NCBI RefSeq assembly: GCF_001698815.1 | Contig: NZ_LGSI01000005.1 | Span: 190,306 to 254,305 of the forward strand | DNA: 64,000 nt | Origin: Pseudomonas syringae | GTDB lineage: Bacteria > Pseudomonadota > Gammaproteobacteria > Pseudomonadales > Pseudomonadaceae | Direction of reading: 5' to 3' | Part shown: piece after piece, positions 55,746 through 64,000 of the stretch | How positions within the stretch are numbered: the stretch's first letter is position 1 | Layout of the letters: each line of letters opens with the position of its first letter | Program-made: the position numbers and the translations under genes | The notes under the pieces: model-generated | Told to the model about the DNA's origin: nothing | Database searches by the model: none | What the model saw: only the letters and a program-made list of their open reading frames with translations

Positions 55746-56572
55746 TGAGCGTTGAACCGAATAAAATCGTGGTCAAGAACGTCTACAAGATTTTCGGCAG
55801 CCGTGCCCAGGACGCACTGAACATGGTCCGCCAGAATCAGAGCAAGGATCAGGTCCTGGCGCAGACTGGCTGTGTGGTCGGCGTAAATGACCTGTCGCTG
55901 TCGATTGGCAGCGGCGAAATCTTCGTGATCATGGGCCTTTCCGGCTCCGGAAAGTCGACACTGGTGCGCCACTTCAATCGGCTGATCGATCCCACCAGCG
56001 GCGAAATCCTCGTCGATGGCGAGAACATTCTGACCTACGACATGGAAGCCCTGCGCCAATTCCGTCGGCACAAGATCAGCATGGTGTTCCAGAGTTTTGG
56101 CCTGCTGCCGCACAAGACCGTACAGGACAACGTCGCTTACGGCCTGAAAGTGCGTGGCGAAAGCAAAGAACATTGCGTCGAGCGCGCGCTGCACTGGATC
56201 AGCACCGTGGGCCTCAAAGGCTACGAGAACAAATACCCGCATCAGCTCTCCGGCGGCATGCGCCAACGGGTGGGTCTGGCGCGCGCCCTGGCGGCGGACA
56301 CCGACATCATTCTGATGGACGAAGCGTTCAGCGCCCTTGATCCATTGATCCGCGCCGAGATGCAGGACCAGTTGCTGGAACTGCAAAGCGCCCTGAAGAA
56401 AACCATCGTGTTCATCACCCACGATCTGGACGAAGCCGTGCGCATCGGCAACCGGATCGCGATCCTCAAGGATGGCCGCCTGATTCAGGTCGGCACCCCC
56501 AAAGAAATCCTCCACTCCCCTGCAGATGATTACGTTGATCGTTTCGTGCAGCGCCGTGCGGTCACTTTGTAA
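55742..56572 (+). CDS. hutV: Histidine ABC transporter, ATPase
   Basis: A 276-residue ABC ATPase of the OpuAA/ProV class: Walker A GLSGSGKST (65-73), signature LSGGMRQRVGLARALA, Walker B IILMDEAFSALDP and the switch histidine in FITHDLDEA. It lacks the C-terminal CBS domains of ProV. Two ATGs in tandem overlap the hutW stop. hutH begins 2 bp after the stop. Confidence 0.92.
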   Translation: MMSVEPNKIVVKNVYKIFGSRAQDALNMVRQNQSKDQVLAQTGCVVGVNDLSLSIGSGEIFVIMGLSGSGKSTLVRHFNRLIDPTSGEILVDGENILTYDMEALRQFRRHKISMVFQSFGLLPHKTVQDNVAYGLKVRGESKEHCVERALHWISTVGLKGYENKYPHQLSGGMRQRVGLARALAADTDIILMDEAFSALDPLIRAEMQDQLLELQSALKKTIVFITHDLDEAVRIGNRIAILKDGRLIQVGTPKEILHSPADDYVDRFVQRRAVTL

Positions 56573-56574
56573 GG

Positions 56575-58221
56575 ATGGTCGAGATGTCGCCAGTTGAAGA
56601 AATCGTAATCGGCGAAGGCCCGCTGCGTTGGCAGGAGGTAGTTGCCGTAGCGCGTAATGGCGCACAGTTGAGCCTGTCAGCCCGCGCTTGGGCGCGGATC
56701 GACAATGCTCAGGCCATCGTCGAGTGCATCGTCGCCAGCGGCGAGCGCGCTTATGGCGTGAATACCGGGTTGGGCGCGTTGTGCAACGTGTCGCTGCATG
56801 GCGAGCAGCTGAGTCAGCTGTCGCGCAATACCTTGCTCAGCCATGCCTGTGGCGTCGGCGCGGCACTGCCCGATGAGCAGACCCGAGCGATCATCTGCGC
56901 GGCGATCATCAATTACAGCCAGGGCAAGTCCGGCCTGCATCGGCAAGTGGTCGAAGCCCTGCTGGCGCTGCTCAACCGGCAGATTACCCCGCAGGTTCCG
57001 TCCCAGGGTTCGGTCGGCTACCTCACGCACATGGCGCACATCGGCATCGCGCTGCTGGGCGTCGGCAACGTCAGCTATCGCGGCCACGTCATGCCCGCAT
57101 CGCAGGCGCTGGACGCTGAAGGCCTGAGCCCGGTGGTCCTCGGCGCCAAGGACGGTTTGTGTCTGGTCAACGGTACGCCGTGCATGACCGGTTTGAGCTG
57201 TCTGGCCATCGCCGATGCGCAACGTCTGACGCATTGGGCCGATGTGATCGGGGCCATGAGTTTCGAAGCCCTGCGCGGCCAACTGAATGCTTTCGACGCG
57301 GAAATCATCGCGCTTAAACCGCATCCCGGCATGCAGATCGTCGCCAGCAACCTGCGCAGCCTGCTCGATGGCAGCGAAGTGCTCGCCAACAGCAAGGGCA
57401 TTCGCACTCAGGACGCGCTGAGCATTCGCTCGATTCCGCAGGTGCATGGCGCCACCCGCGATCAGCTGACCCATGCAACCCGGCAGATCGAAATCGAGCT
57501 GAATTCCGCGACTGATAATCCATTGTTGCTAGGCACACCCGAAGCGTATCGCGTGGTGTCCCAGGCCAACCCGCATGGTCAATCCGTGGCGATGGCGGCG
57601 GATTTGCTGGCGATTGCCGTGGCGGAACTGGGCTCTATCGCCGAGCGCCGTCTGGATCGTTTGATCAACCCGACGGTCAGCGGTTTGCCAGCGTTTCTGG
57701 TCAGCCAGCCGGGGGTCAACTCCGGAATGATGATCGTCCAGTACGTCGCCGCTTCCTTGTGTGCGGAGAACCGGCAACTGGCGCAACCGGCGGTCACCGA
57801 CAACTACGTGACCTCCGGCTTGCAAGAAGATCACCTGAGCATGGGCACCAACGCGGCGCTGAAGCTGCATCGGGTGCTGGATAACGCAACACAGATTCTG
57901 GCTATCGAGTATCTGCTCGCCGCCCAGGCCTTCGAGTTTTTCAAGGGCCAGCGTTTTGGCGTCGGCACCGACACCGCGTGGCGCTTGTTGCGCGAACACG
58001 TCCCGGCCTACGACGAAGACCGCTGGCTCGCCCCGGACATCGCCGCCAGCGCGGTATTGCTCAGGAGTGAAGTCATGTTGAAAAAGGTGCTGGCGGAACT
58101 GGTTCCTGTGGGAGCCGAGCTTGCTCGCGAAGAAGTTGTTCCAGCCCACACATATGCTCTGGATATACGGCCCTCTTCGCGAGCAAGCTCGCTCCCACAG
58201 GGGCCAGGCCAGTCGAACTAA
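56575..58221 (+). CDS. hutH: Histidine ammonia-lyase paralogue lacking the MIO triad
   Basis: A 548-residue HAL/PAL-fold protein. Pocket residues kept: Y60 (AYGVNTG), N199 (VNGT), R285, E418 (QEDHLSM). Missing: the Ala-Ser-Gly that self-cyclises to the MIO electrophile; where HAL has GSVGASGDLAPLAHM this has GSVGYLTHM (148-153), three residues shorter. The tyrosine equal to Y280 is L282. It resembles the HutH1 type of pseudomonads, from memory. The last 33 or so residues (from VPVGAELARE) are read from a REPIN; the natural end was probably near residue 515. Activity as a histidase is doubtful. Confidence 0.85.
   Translation: MVEMSPVEEIVIGEGPLRWQEVVAVARNGAQLSLSARAWARIDNAQAIVECIVASGERAYGVNTGLGALCNVSLHGEQLSQLSRNTLLSHACGVGAALPDEQTRAIICAAIINYSQGKSGLHRQVVEALLALLNRQITPQVPSQGSVGYLTHMAHIGIALLGVGNVSYRGHVMPASQALDAEGLSPVVLGAKDGLCLVNGTPCMTGLSCLAIADAQRLTHWADVIGAMSFEALRGQLNAFDAEIIALKPHPGMQIVASNLRSLLDGSEVLANSKGIRTQDALSIRSIPQVHGATRDQLTHATRQIEIELNSATDNPLLLGTPEAYRVVSQANPHGQSVAMAADLLAIAVAELGSIAERRLDRLINPTVSGLPAFLVSQPGVNSGMMIVQYVAASLCAENRQLAQPAVTDNYVTSGLQEDHLSMGTNAALKLHRVLDNATQILAIEYLLAAQAFEFFKGQRFGVGTDTAWRLLREHVPAYDEDRWLAPDIAASAVLLRSEVMLKKVLAELVPVGAELAREEVVPAHTYALDIRPSSRASSLPQGPGQSN
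58108..58199. repeat. REPIN inside the 3' end of hutH
   Basis: GTGGGAGCCGAGCTTGCTC arm and its complement GCGAGCAAGCTCGCTCCCAC, wholly inside the open hutH frame, which stops 22 bp later. Confidence 0.92.
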
Positions 58222-58228
58222 ACGTATA

Positions 58229-58250
58229 GACATCCGTGACACAGGATGTC
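58229..58250 (+). promoter_or_regulatory. Hairpin in the hutH-hutT gap
   Basis: GACATCC / GGATGTC, 7-bp arms with an 8-base loop, no T-run. Lies 110 bp before hutT. Confidence 0.4.
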
Positions 58251-58359
58251 AGCCAGGCGACACCCGACACGACGTCGATTCGAGCAACGCAGCCAAGCGG
58301 TTATCCTTGCCGCCCTGAGCAACTGGCAGTTCGCTGGAAAGAACGGAATTGGATTGGAA

Positions 58360-59742
58360 ATGACGTCACAACAAGGTTTGAAACGCGGGCTGTCGGCCCG
58401 TCACATTCGCTTCATGGCCCTGGGATCGGCCATTGGCACCGGGCTGTTCTACGGTTCGGCATCGGCCATTCAGATGGCCGGGCCAGCGGTTTTGCTCGCC
58501 TACCTGATCGGCGGCGCGGCAGTGTTCATGGTCATGCGCGCCCTGGGCGAAATGGCGGTGCACAATCCGGTGGCGGGCTCGTTCAGCGAATACGCCAGCA
58601 CGTATCTGGGGCCGATGGCGGGCTTTGTTCTGGGCTGGACCTACGCCTTTGAAATGATCATCGTCTGCCTCGCCGACGTGACCGCGTTCGGCATTTACAT
58701 GGGCTTCTGGTTTCCGGATGTGCCGCGCTGGATCTGGGTGCTGAGCATCGTGTTCCTGATCGGCGCGCTGAACCTGTGCAACGTGAAAGTGTTCGGCGAA
58801 ACCGAGTTCTGGCTGTCGCTGCTCAAGGTCAGCGCCATTGTCGCGATGATCGTTGCCGGTTTTGGCCTGTTGCTGTTCGGCGTCAATCTGGCGGGCGCAG
58901 AAACCGTGCCCAGCGTCAGCAACCTGTGGAGCCACGGCGGCTTCATGCCCAACGGCATCGGCGGCCTGATCGCCTGCTTTGCGGTGGTGATGTTCGCGTT
59001 CGGCGGCATCGAAATCATCGGCATCACGGCGGGTGAAGCGCAAGATCCGCAACACACGATCCCGCGCGCCATCAATGCCGTGCCGCTGCGCATTCTGCTG
59101 TTCTACGTGCTGACGCTGTTCGTGCTCATGTCGCTGTTTCCCTGGTCGCAAATCACCAAGGCCAACAGCCCGTTCGTGCAGATTTTCTCCAGCCTGGGCA
59201 TTCCGTGGGCCGCCGCGCTGCTGAATATCGTGGTGATTTCCGCAGCGGTTTCGGCGATCAACAGCGATATCTTCGGCGCCGGTCGCATGATGTATGGCCT
59301 TTCCCAGCAGGGTCAGGCACCAAAAAGCTTCTCCCGCTTGTCAAAGCAAGGTGTGCCGTGGATGACCGTGCTGGTGATGGGCGTCGCCTTGCTGGGCGGC
59401 GTGCTGCTCAATTACCTGATCCCGGAAAACGTTTTCCTGCTGATCGCTTCGCTGGCGACGTTTGCCACCGTTTGGGTCTGGCTGATGATCCTGTTGACGC
59501 AAGTCGCAATGCGCCGCGCCATGAGTCGCGAAGACGTCGCGCAATTGAAGTTCCCGGTGCCGTTCTGGCCCGCCGCACCGGCAGCGGCCATCGTCTTCAT
59601 GCTGTTCATTTTCGGCGTGCTGGGCTACTTCCCGGACAACCGCGCGGCGCTGGTCGTCGGCGCGGTTTGGGTCATGTTGCTGGTGGTCGCTTATAACGCC
59701 TGGATCAAACCCGGTATTCACAGTCAAAGAACACGAACCTGA
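58360..59742 (+). CDS. hutT: Amino acid (histidine) permease, APC family
   Basis: A 460-residue secondary transporter with 12 helices. APC signature [21 protein letters not shown] near the N-terminus and the [14 protein letters not shown] loop. In hut loci of this type the gene is named hutT and moves histidine (or urocanate) into the cell. Start ATG 58360 with GGATTGGA; upstream codons in frame are not family sequence. It takes the place between hutH and hutI where some strains carry a second hutH. Confidence 0.9.
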   Translation: MTSQQGLKRGLSARHIRFMALGSAIGTGLFYGSASAIQMAGPAVLLAYLIGGAAVFMVMRALGEMAVHNPVAGSFSEYASTYLGPMAGFVLGWTYAFEMIIVCLADVTAFGIYMGFWFPDVPRWIWVLSIVFLIGALNLCNVKVFGETEFWLSLLKVSAIVAMIVAGFGLLLFGVNLAGAETVPSVSNLWSHGGFMPNGIGGLIACFAVVMFAFGGIEIIGITAGEAQDPQHTIPRAINAVPLRILLFYVLTLFVLMSLFPWSQITKANSPFVQIFSSLGIPWAAALLNIVVISAAVSAINSDIFGAGRMMYGLSQQGQAPKSFSRLSKQGVPWMTVLVMGVALLGGVLLNYLIPENVFLLIASLATFATVWVWLMILLTQVAMRRAMSREDVAQLKFPVPFWPAAPAAAIVFMLFIFGVLGYFPDNRAALVVGAVWVMLLVVAYNAWIKPGIHSQRTRT

Positions 59743-59765
59743 CCCGATAGCCTCGGAGGCCCCGA

Positions 59766-60977
59766 ATGAAAACGCTCTGGAAGCACTGTCATGTCGCAAG
59801 CATGGCGCAAGGCAAATACTCGATCATCGAGGATGCCGCCATCGTGACCTCTGGAGCGTGTATCGAATGGATCGGGCCGCAGGCGGATCTTGTTGAAGCG
59901 GAGTCGGGTTTTGACAGCGTCATCGATCTGAATGGCGCGTGGGTCACGCCGGGGCTGATCGACTGCCACACGCACACTGTGTTCGGCGGCAATCGCAGCG
60001 GCGAATTCGAGCAGCGCCTGCAAGGTGTGAGCTATGCCGAGATCGCCGCAGCCGGCGGCGGCATTGCCAGCACGGTGCGAGCGACTCGCGCTGCCAGCGA
60101 AGACGAGCTGTACGCCAGCGCGGAAAATCGCCTGCGGCATTTGCTCAAGGATGGCGTGACCACGGTCGAGATGAAGTCCGGCTACGGCCTGGATCTGGCC
60201 AACGAACGCAAGTTGCTGCGGGTCATCCGCCGTCTGGGCAACACCTTGCCGATCACCGTGCGCAGCACCTGTCTGGCGGCCCACGCCTTGCCGCCGGAAT
60301 ACACCGACCGCGCCGACGATTACATCAATCACATTTGCAGCGAAATGCTGCCCGCCCTGGCCAATGAAGGGCTGGTCGACGCTGTGGATGCGTTTTGCGA
60401 ATACCTGGCGTTTTCCCCGGCGCAGGTCGAGCAAGTATTCATCACGGCTGGCCAGTTGGGCTTGCCGGTGAAACTGCACGCCGAGCAATTGTCTTCGCTG
60501 GCGGGTTCCAGTCTGGCAGCGCGCTACCATGCGTTGTCGGCGGACCATCTGGAATTCATGACCGAAGCCGATGCCATCGCCATGGGCGCGGCCGGAACCG
60601 TCGCCGTGTTGCTGCCCGGCGCTTATTACTTCCTGCGCGAAACCCAGCTGCCGCCCATGGATGCCCTGCGCAAACACGGCGTCGATATCGCCATCGCCAG
60701 CGACCTCAACCCCGGCACGTCTCCCGCGCTTTCCCTGCGCCTGATGCTGAACATGGCGTGCACGCTGTTTCGCATGACACCCGAAGAAGCCCTCGCGGGC
60801 GTCACGATCAATGCCGCCAAGGCGTTGGGCATGGGCGATACCCATGGCTCGCTGGAAGTGGGCAAGTTCGCGGATTTCGTGGCGTGGAACATCGAACGCC
60901 CAGCCGACCTGGCCTATTGGCTGGGCGGCGATCTGGACAAACGCATCGTGCGCCACGGCGTCGAATCCCTGATTTAA
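59766..60977 (+). CDS. hutI: Imidazolonepropionase
   Basis: A 403-residue metal-dependent amidohydrolase that opens imidazolonepropionate to formiminoglutamate, the third step. Metal ligands H68 and H70 in [11 protein letters not shown], then [12 protein letters not shown] and the SDLNPGTSP block. Followed 10 bp later by hutG. Confidence 0.97.
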   Translation: MKTLWKHCHVASMAQGKYSIIEDAAIVTSGACIEWIGPQADLVEAESGFDSVIDLNGAWVTPGLIDCHTHTVFGGNRSGEFEQRLQGVSYAEIAAAGGGIASTVRATRAASEDELYASAENRLRHLLKDGVTTVEMKSGYGLDLANERKLLRVIRRLGNTLPITVRSTCLAAHALPPEYTDRADDYINHICSEMLPALANEGLVDAVDAFCEYLAFSPAQVEQVFITAGQLGLPVKLHAEQLSSLAGSSLAARYHALSADHLEFMTEADAIAMGAAGTVAVLLPGAYYFLRETQLPPMDALRKHGVDIAIASDLNPGTSPALSLRLMLNMACTLFRMTPEEALAGVTINAAKALGMGDTHGSLEVGKFADFVAWNIERPADLAYWLGGDLDKRIVRHGVESLI

Positions 60978-60987
60978 GGAGAGACTG

Positions 60988-61791
60988 ATGGACAACGTTC
61001 TGAAATTTTCTCGCGGCAGCGTGCCGCTGCTGATCAGCATGCCCCATGCGGGATTGCACCTGACGCCAGCGGTCGAAGCGGGCCTTGTGGATGAGGCGTT
61101 GAGCCTGCCGGATACCGACTGGCACATCCCGCAACTCTACGACTTCGCCGCCGAACTGGGCGCCAGCACCCTGGCGGCTGAGTACTCGCGATTCGTCATC
61201 GACCTGAATCGACCGTCCGACGACAAACCGCTGTATGCCGGCGCGACCACCGGGCTGTTCCCGTCGATCCTGTTCGACGGCGTGCCGCTGTTCAAGGAAG
61301 GTCAGGAGCCGAGCACCGAGGAGCGCGCGCGTTATCTCGAGCAGATCTGGACGCCGTACCACCAGACTCTGGAGCAAGAGCTGACAAGGCTGCGCGATGA
61401 ATTCGGCTACGCGCTGCTGTTTGATGCCCACTCGATTCGCGGACATATCCCACACCTGTTCGACGGTCGCCTGCCGGATTTCAACCTTGGCACCTTCAAC
61501 GGCGCCAGCTGCGACGCAGAATTGGGCCAACGCGTGGAAGCCATCTGCGCCGCCGCCACCGATTACAGCCATGTGCTCAACGGCCGTTTCAAAGGCGGCC
61601 ACATCACCCGCCACTACGGCGATCCGGCCAACCATATCCACGCGGTGCAACTGGAACTGACCCAAAGCACCTACATGGAAGAGTTCGTGCCCTTCCACTA
61701 CCGCCCTGATCTGGCGGAACCGACGCGGGTGGTGTTGAAGCGGTTGCTCGAGGGAATGATTCAGTGGGGGAAGGCTAAATACGGACGCTGA
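60988..61791 (+). CDS. hutG: N-formylglutamate deformylase
   Basis: A 267-residue enzyme that releases formate from the HutF product, giving glutamate. Family motifs SMPHAGLHLTPAV, SRFVIDLNRPSDD, FDAHSIRGHIP and GRFKGGHITRHYGDP. It closes the hut operon and faces the metal ATPase across a REPIN. Confidence 0.97.
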   Translation: MDNVLKFSRGSVPLLISMPHAGLHLTPAVEAGLVDEALSLPDTDWHIPQLYDFAAELGASTLAAEYSRFVIDLNRPSDDKPLYAGATTGLFPSILFDGVPLFKEGQEPSTEERARYLEQIWTPYHQTLEQELTRLRDEFGYALLFDAHSIRGHIPHLFDGRLPDFNLGTFNGASCDAELGQRVEAICAAATDYSHVLNGRFKGGHITRHYGDPANHIHAVQLELTQSTYMEEFVPFHYRPDLAEPTRVVLKRLLEGMIQWGKAKYGR

Positions 61792-61802
61792 ATCCGAAGT
61801 CC

Positions 61803-61891
61803 GTAGGAGCGAGCTTGCTCGCGAAGACTTAAGTACAGCCTCCATGGATTCGGAGGCTGATCGATCGATTCGCGAGCAAGCTCGCTCCCAC
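61803..61891. repeat. REPIN between convergent genes
   Basis: GTAGGAGCGAGCTTGCTCGC arm and its complement; the loop holds a further CAGCCTCC / GGAGGCTG hairpin. It may end both transcripts, as no other terminator is seen. Confidence 0.88.
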
Positions 61892-61901
61892 AGTTCGCTG
61901 T

Positions 61902-64000
61902 TTATTTTTTAAGCAACCGCAACCCATTGAACACCACCAGCAAGCTCACGCCCATGTCGGCGAAAACCGCCATCCACATGGTCGCCATGCCGGCGAAGGT
62001 AACGACCAGAAAGATCGCCTTGATCACCAGTGCCAGGATGATGTTCTGCTTCAAGATGGCCGAGGTGCGGCGCGACAACTGAATGAATGCCGGGATCTTG
62101 CGCAGATCGTCGTCCATCAGGGCGACATCGGCGGTTTCAATCGCGGTATCGGTACCGGCAGCCGCCATGGCGAAACCGATTTCGGCGCGAGCCAGCGCAG
62201 GCGCATCGTTGATGCCGTCGCCCACCATGCCGACCCGATGACCTTGCGCGTACAGCGCCTCGATTGCCTGCAACTTGTCAGCCGGCATCAGATTGCCTTG
62301 TGCCTGATCGATACCCACCTGCGCCGCAATCGCCTTGGCGGTGTGCGGGTTATCGCCAGTCAACATCAGGGTTTTCACGCCCAGCTTGTGCAGCTGCTCA
62401 ATGGCCTCGCGGCTGCTGTCCTTGACGGTATCGGCCACGGCGAACAACGCCAGCGGGCCGCTGTTATCCAGCAGCAACACCACGCTTTTGCCCTGTTTTT
62501 CCAGCGCATCGAGCTGCGCTTCCAGCTCTGGCGAACACAAGCCCAACTCTTCCACCAGACGGTGGTTGCCCAGGTGATACACCTCGCCATTGATCTCGCC
62601 GCGCACACCACGACCCGCCAACGCTTCCAATGCGGTGACCTCATGCAAGATCAGGCTCTTTTCTGCTGCCTGGGCGATGGCCAGGGAAACCGGGTGGTCG
62701 GAACGGCCAGCCAGGCTGGCGACAATCGCCGGAACCCGCTCGCCAGCTGATTCCTTGAGCAGCACGTAATCGGTCTGCACCGGCTTGCCGTGGGTAATTG
62801 TCCCGGTTTTGTCGAGCGCCAGATAATCCAGCTTCTGGCCCATCTCCAGGTAAACGCCGCCTTTGATCAGGATGCCTTTACGCGCCGCAGCCGCCAGGCC
62901 ACTGACAATCGTCACCGGTGTCGAAATCACCAGCGCACACGGGCACGCCACCACCAGCAACACCAACGCGCGGTAGATCCAGTCGAACCATACTGCGCCC
63001 ATGAACAGCGGCGGGATGATCGCCACGGCCAACGCCAGCAGGAACACCGCCGGGGTGTAGATGCGCGAGAAACTGTCGACGAAGCGTTGCGTCGGCGCGC
63101 GTGCGCCCTGCGCCGCTTCCACCGCATGAATGATCCGCGCCAGCGTCGAGTTGTTGGCTGCGGCCGTGACCTTGTATTCCAGCGATCCTGATTGATTGAT
63201 CGTGCCCGCGAACACTTTGTCGCCTTCAGCCTTCTCCACCGGCAGGCTTTCGCCGGTAATCGGTGCCTGATCGATGGTGGAATTACCGGAAACCACTTCG
63301 CCGTCCAGTGCAATGCGTTCGCCCGGTTTTACCCGCACGATGGCACCAAGCTCGATGTTTTTCGCCTCCAGTTCCAGCCATTGACCATCAGCCTGGCGCA
63401 CCGTCGCCACTTCAGGCGTCAGTTGCAGCAGCCCGCCGATCGCGTTGCGGGCGCGGTCCAGGGATTTGGCTTCGATCAACTCAGCCACGGTAAACAGGAA
63501 CATCACCATGGCCGCTTCTGGCCATTGTCCGATCAACACAGCCCCGGTCACGGCGATGCTCATCAGCGCGTTGATGTTCAGGTTGAAGTTCTTGAGGGCG
63601 ATCCAGCCTTTTTTATACGTAGTCAGCCCGCCACTGAGAATGGCGACCAACGCGACCAGCGCCACAACCCAGTTCGGCGCCAGCTCAGCGAAGTGAATCA
63701 CCTCCGACGCCAGCGCGGCGACGCCCGACAACGCCAGCGGCCACCAAGGCTTTTTGGCTGGCGGCAACGAAGCCGACTCAGCGCTCGCGCCCTCTTCAAT
63801 CGGCTCGGCCTGCATGCCCAATGACGAGATGGCTTCGCGTATCGGGTCAGTGGACGGCAATTCGTGCCAAACGCCGAGCATGCGATTGATCAGGTTGAAT
63901 TCGAGCTTCTGCACACCGGCCAGCTTGCCCAGTTTGTTCTGGATCAAGGTCTGCTCGGTAGGACAATCCATCTGTTCGATACGGAAACTGCTCAGCCGAC
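61902..64000 (-). CDS. cadA: Heavy-metal P-type ATPase (Zn/Cd/Pb class), partial
   Basis: The visible part is 699 residues, with the N-terminus beyond the window edge. It opens in a heavy-metal-associated domain (FRIEQMDCPTEQ), then come membrane helices, CPCALVIST in helix 6, the phosphorylated aspartate in DKTGTITHG, GRSDHPVS (HP motif) and GDGINDAPAL. The CPC plus MDCP pattern fits export of zinc, cadmium or lead. In-frame codons (RLSS...) continue upstream of the ATG at 63971, so that ATG is internal. Confidence 0.94.
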   Translation of the reverse strand, partial: RLSSFRIEQMDCPTEQTLIQNKLGKLAGVQKLEFNLINRMLGVWHELPSTDPIREAISSLGMQAEPIEEGASAESASLPPAKKPWWPLALSGVAALASEVIHFAELAPNWVVALVALVAILSGGLTTYKKGWIALKNFNLNINALMSIAVTGAVLIGQWPEAAMVMFLFTVAELIEAKSLDRARNAIGGLLQLTPEVATVRQADGQWLELEAKNIELGAIVRVKPGERIALDGEVVSGNSTIDQAPITGESLPVEKAEGDKVFAGTINQSGSLEYKVTAAANNSTLARIIHAVEAAQGARAPTQRFVDSFSRIYTPAVFLLALAVAIIPPLFMGAVWFDWIYRALVLLVVACPCALVISTPVTIVSGLAAAARKGILIKGGVYLEMGQKLDYLALDKTGTITHGKPVQTDYVLLKESAGERVPAIVASLAGRSDHPVSLAIAQAAEKSLILHEVTALEALAGRGVRGEINGEVYHLGNHRLVEELGLCSPELEAQLDALEKQGKSVVLLLDNSGPLALFAVADTVKDSSREAIEQLHKLGVKTLMLTGDNPHTAKAIAAQVGIDQAQGNLMPADKLQAIEALYAQGHRVGMVGDGINDAPALARAEIGFAMAAAGTDTAIETADVALMDDDLRKIPAFIQLSRRTSAILKQNIILALVIKAIFLVVTFAGMATMWMAVFADMGVSLLVVFNGLRLLKK

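Noticed and set aside
56719..56745. VASG near residue 53-56 of HutH as the missing MIO triad
   Set aside because: It lies before the AYGVNTG motif, about 90 residues ahead of the MIO loop, and aligns with a non-catalytic stretch.

Overview
The window is a stretch of a Pseudomonas chromosome, most likely from the P. fluorescens lineage. Four things point there: high-GC codon use throughout, a class II (medium-chain) PHA cluster of the phaC1-phaZ-phaC2-phaD / phaFI type, a pseudomonad hut locus with HutF and HutD, and about 20 REP/REPIN-type inverted repeats between genes. Nearly all of it is coding. I see no rRNA, tRNA, CRISPR array, phage or insertion sequence. Species level is inference.

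Layout, left to right. 0.2-10.4 kb is housekeeping: malic enzyme, a secreted thermonuclease behind rpmE, priA, argS with a SPOR protein, the HslVU protease under a heat-shock-like promoter, and a DUF971 protein. 10.4-18.1 kb is the polyhydroxyalkanoate system: phaC1, phaZ, phaC2 and phaD on +, facing phaI-phaF on -, plus a small PHA-system protein. 18.2-24.3 kb is a compact run: ubiE-ubiJ-ubiB (ubiquinone), hisI-hisE (histidine synthesis), tatABC (Tat export) and rsmE. 24.4-28.6 kb holds two tandem paralogous chemoreceptors. 28.7-35 kb on - has opgG-opgH (periplasmic glucans), dtd and a proline iminopeptidase. 35.2-45.1 kb has glycogen phosphorylase, a large DUF2339 membrane protein coupled to a DUF3999 protein, fbp, a DUF924 protein, a small lipoprotein and a periplasmic lipocalin.

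45.3-61.8 kb is the histidine utilisation locus: hutF on -, then hutC-hutD, an insert of unrelated genes (nhaA, DUF3455, ECF sigma, anti-sigma), then hutU, the ABC transporter hutXWV, hutH, a permease (hutT), hutI and hutG. HutC-type operators (TGTA-N2-TACA) lie on the hutF -10 box and at the predicted start site of a sigma-54 promoter before hutU. The right edge holds a heavy-metal P-type ATPase cut by the window end.

The most unusual point is that the only hutH here lacks the Ala-Ser-Gly triplet that forms the MIO cofactor of histidine ammonia-lyase, and also lacks a second active-site tyrosine, while its other catalytic-pocket residues are kept. Its reading frame then runs into a REPIN. 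Everything else needed for histidine breakdown is present, so either a true histidase lies elsewhere or this protein does something else. Other points worth a look: the rpmE terminator hairpin is embedded in the signal-peptide codons of the next gene; a long hairpin covers the leader of the DUF3455 gene and part of its ribosome binding site; and a perfect palindrome overlaps the -35 box of the hslVU heat-shock promoter.
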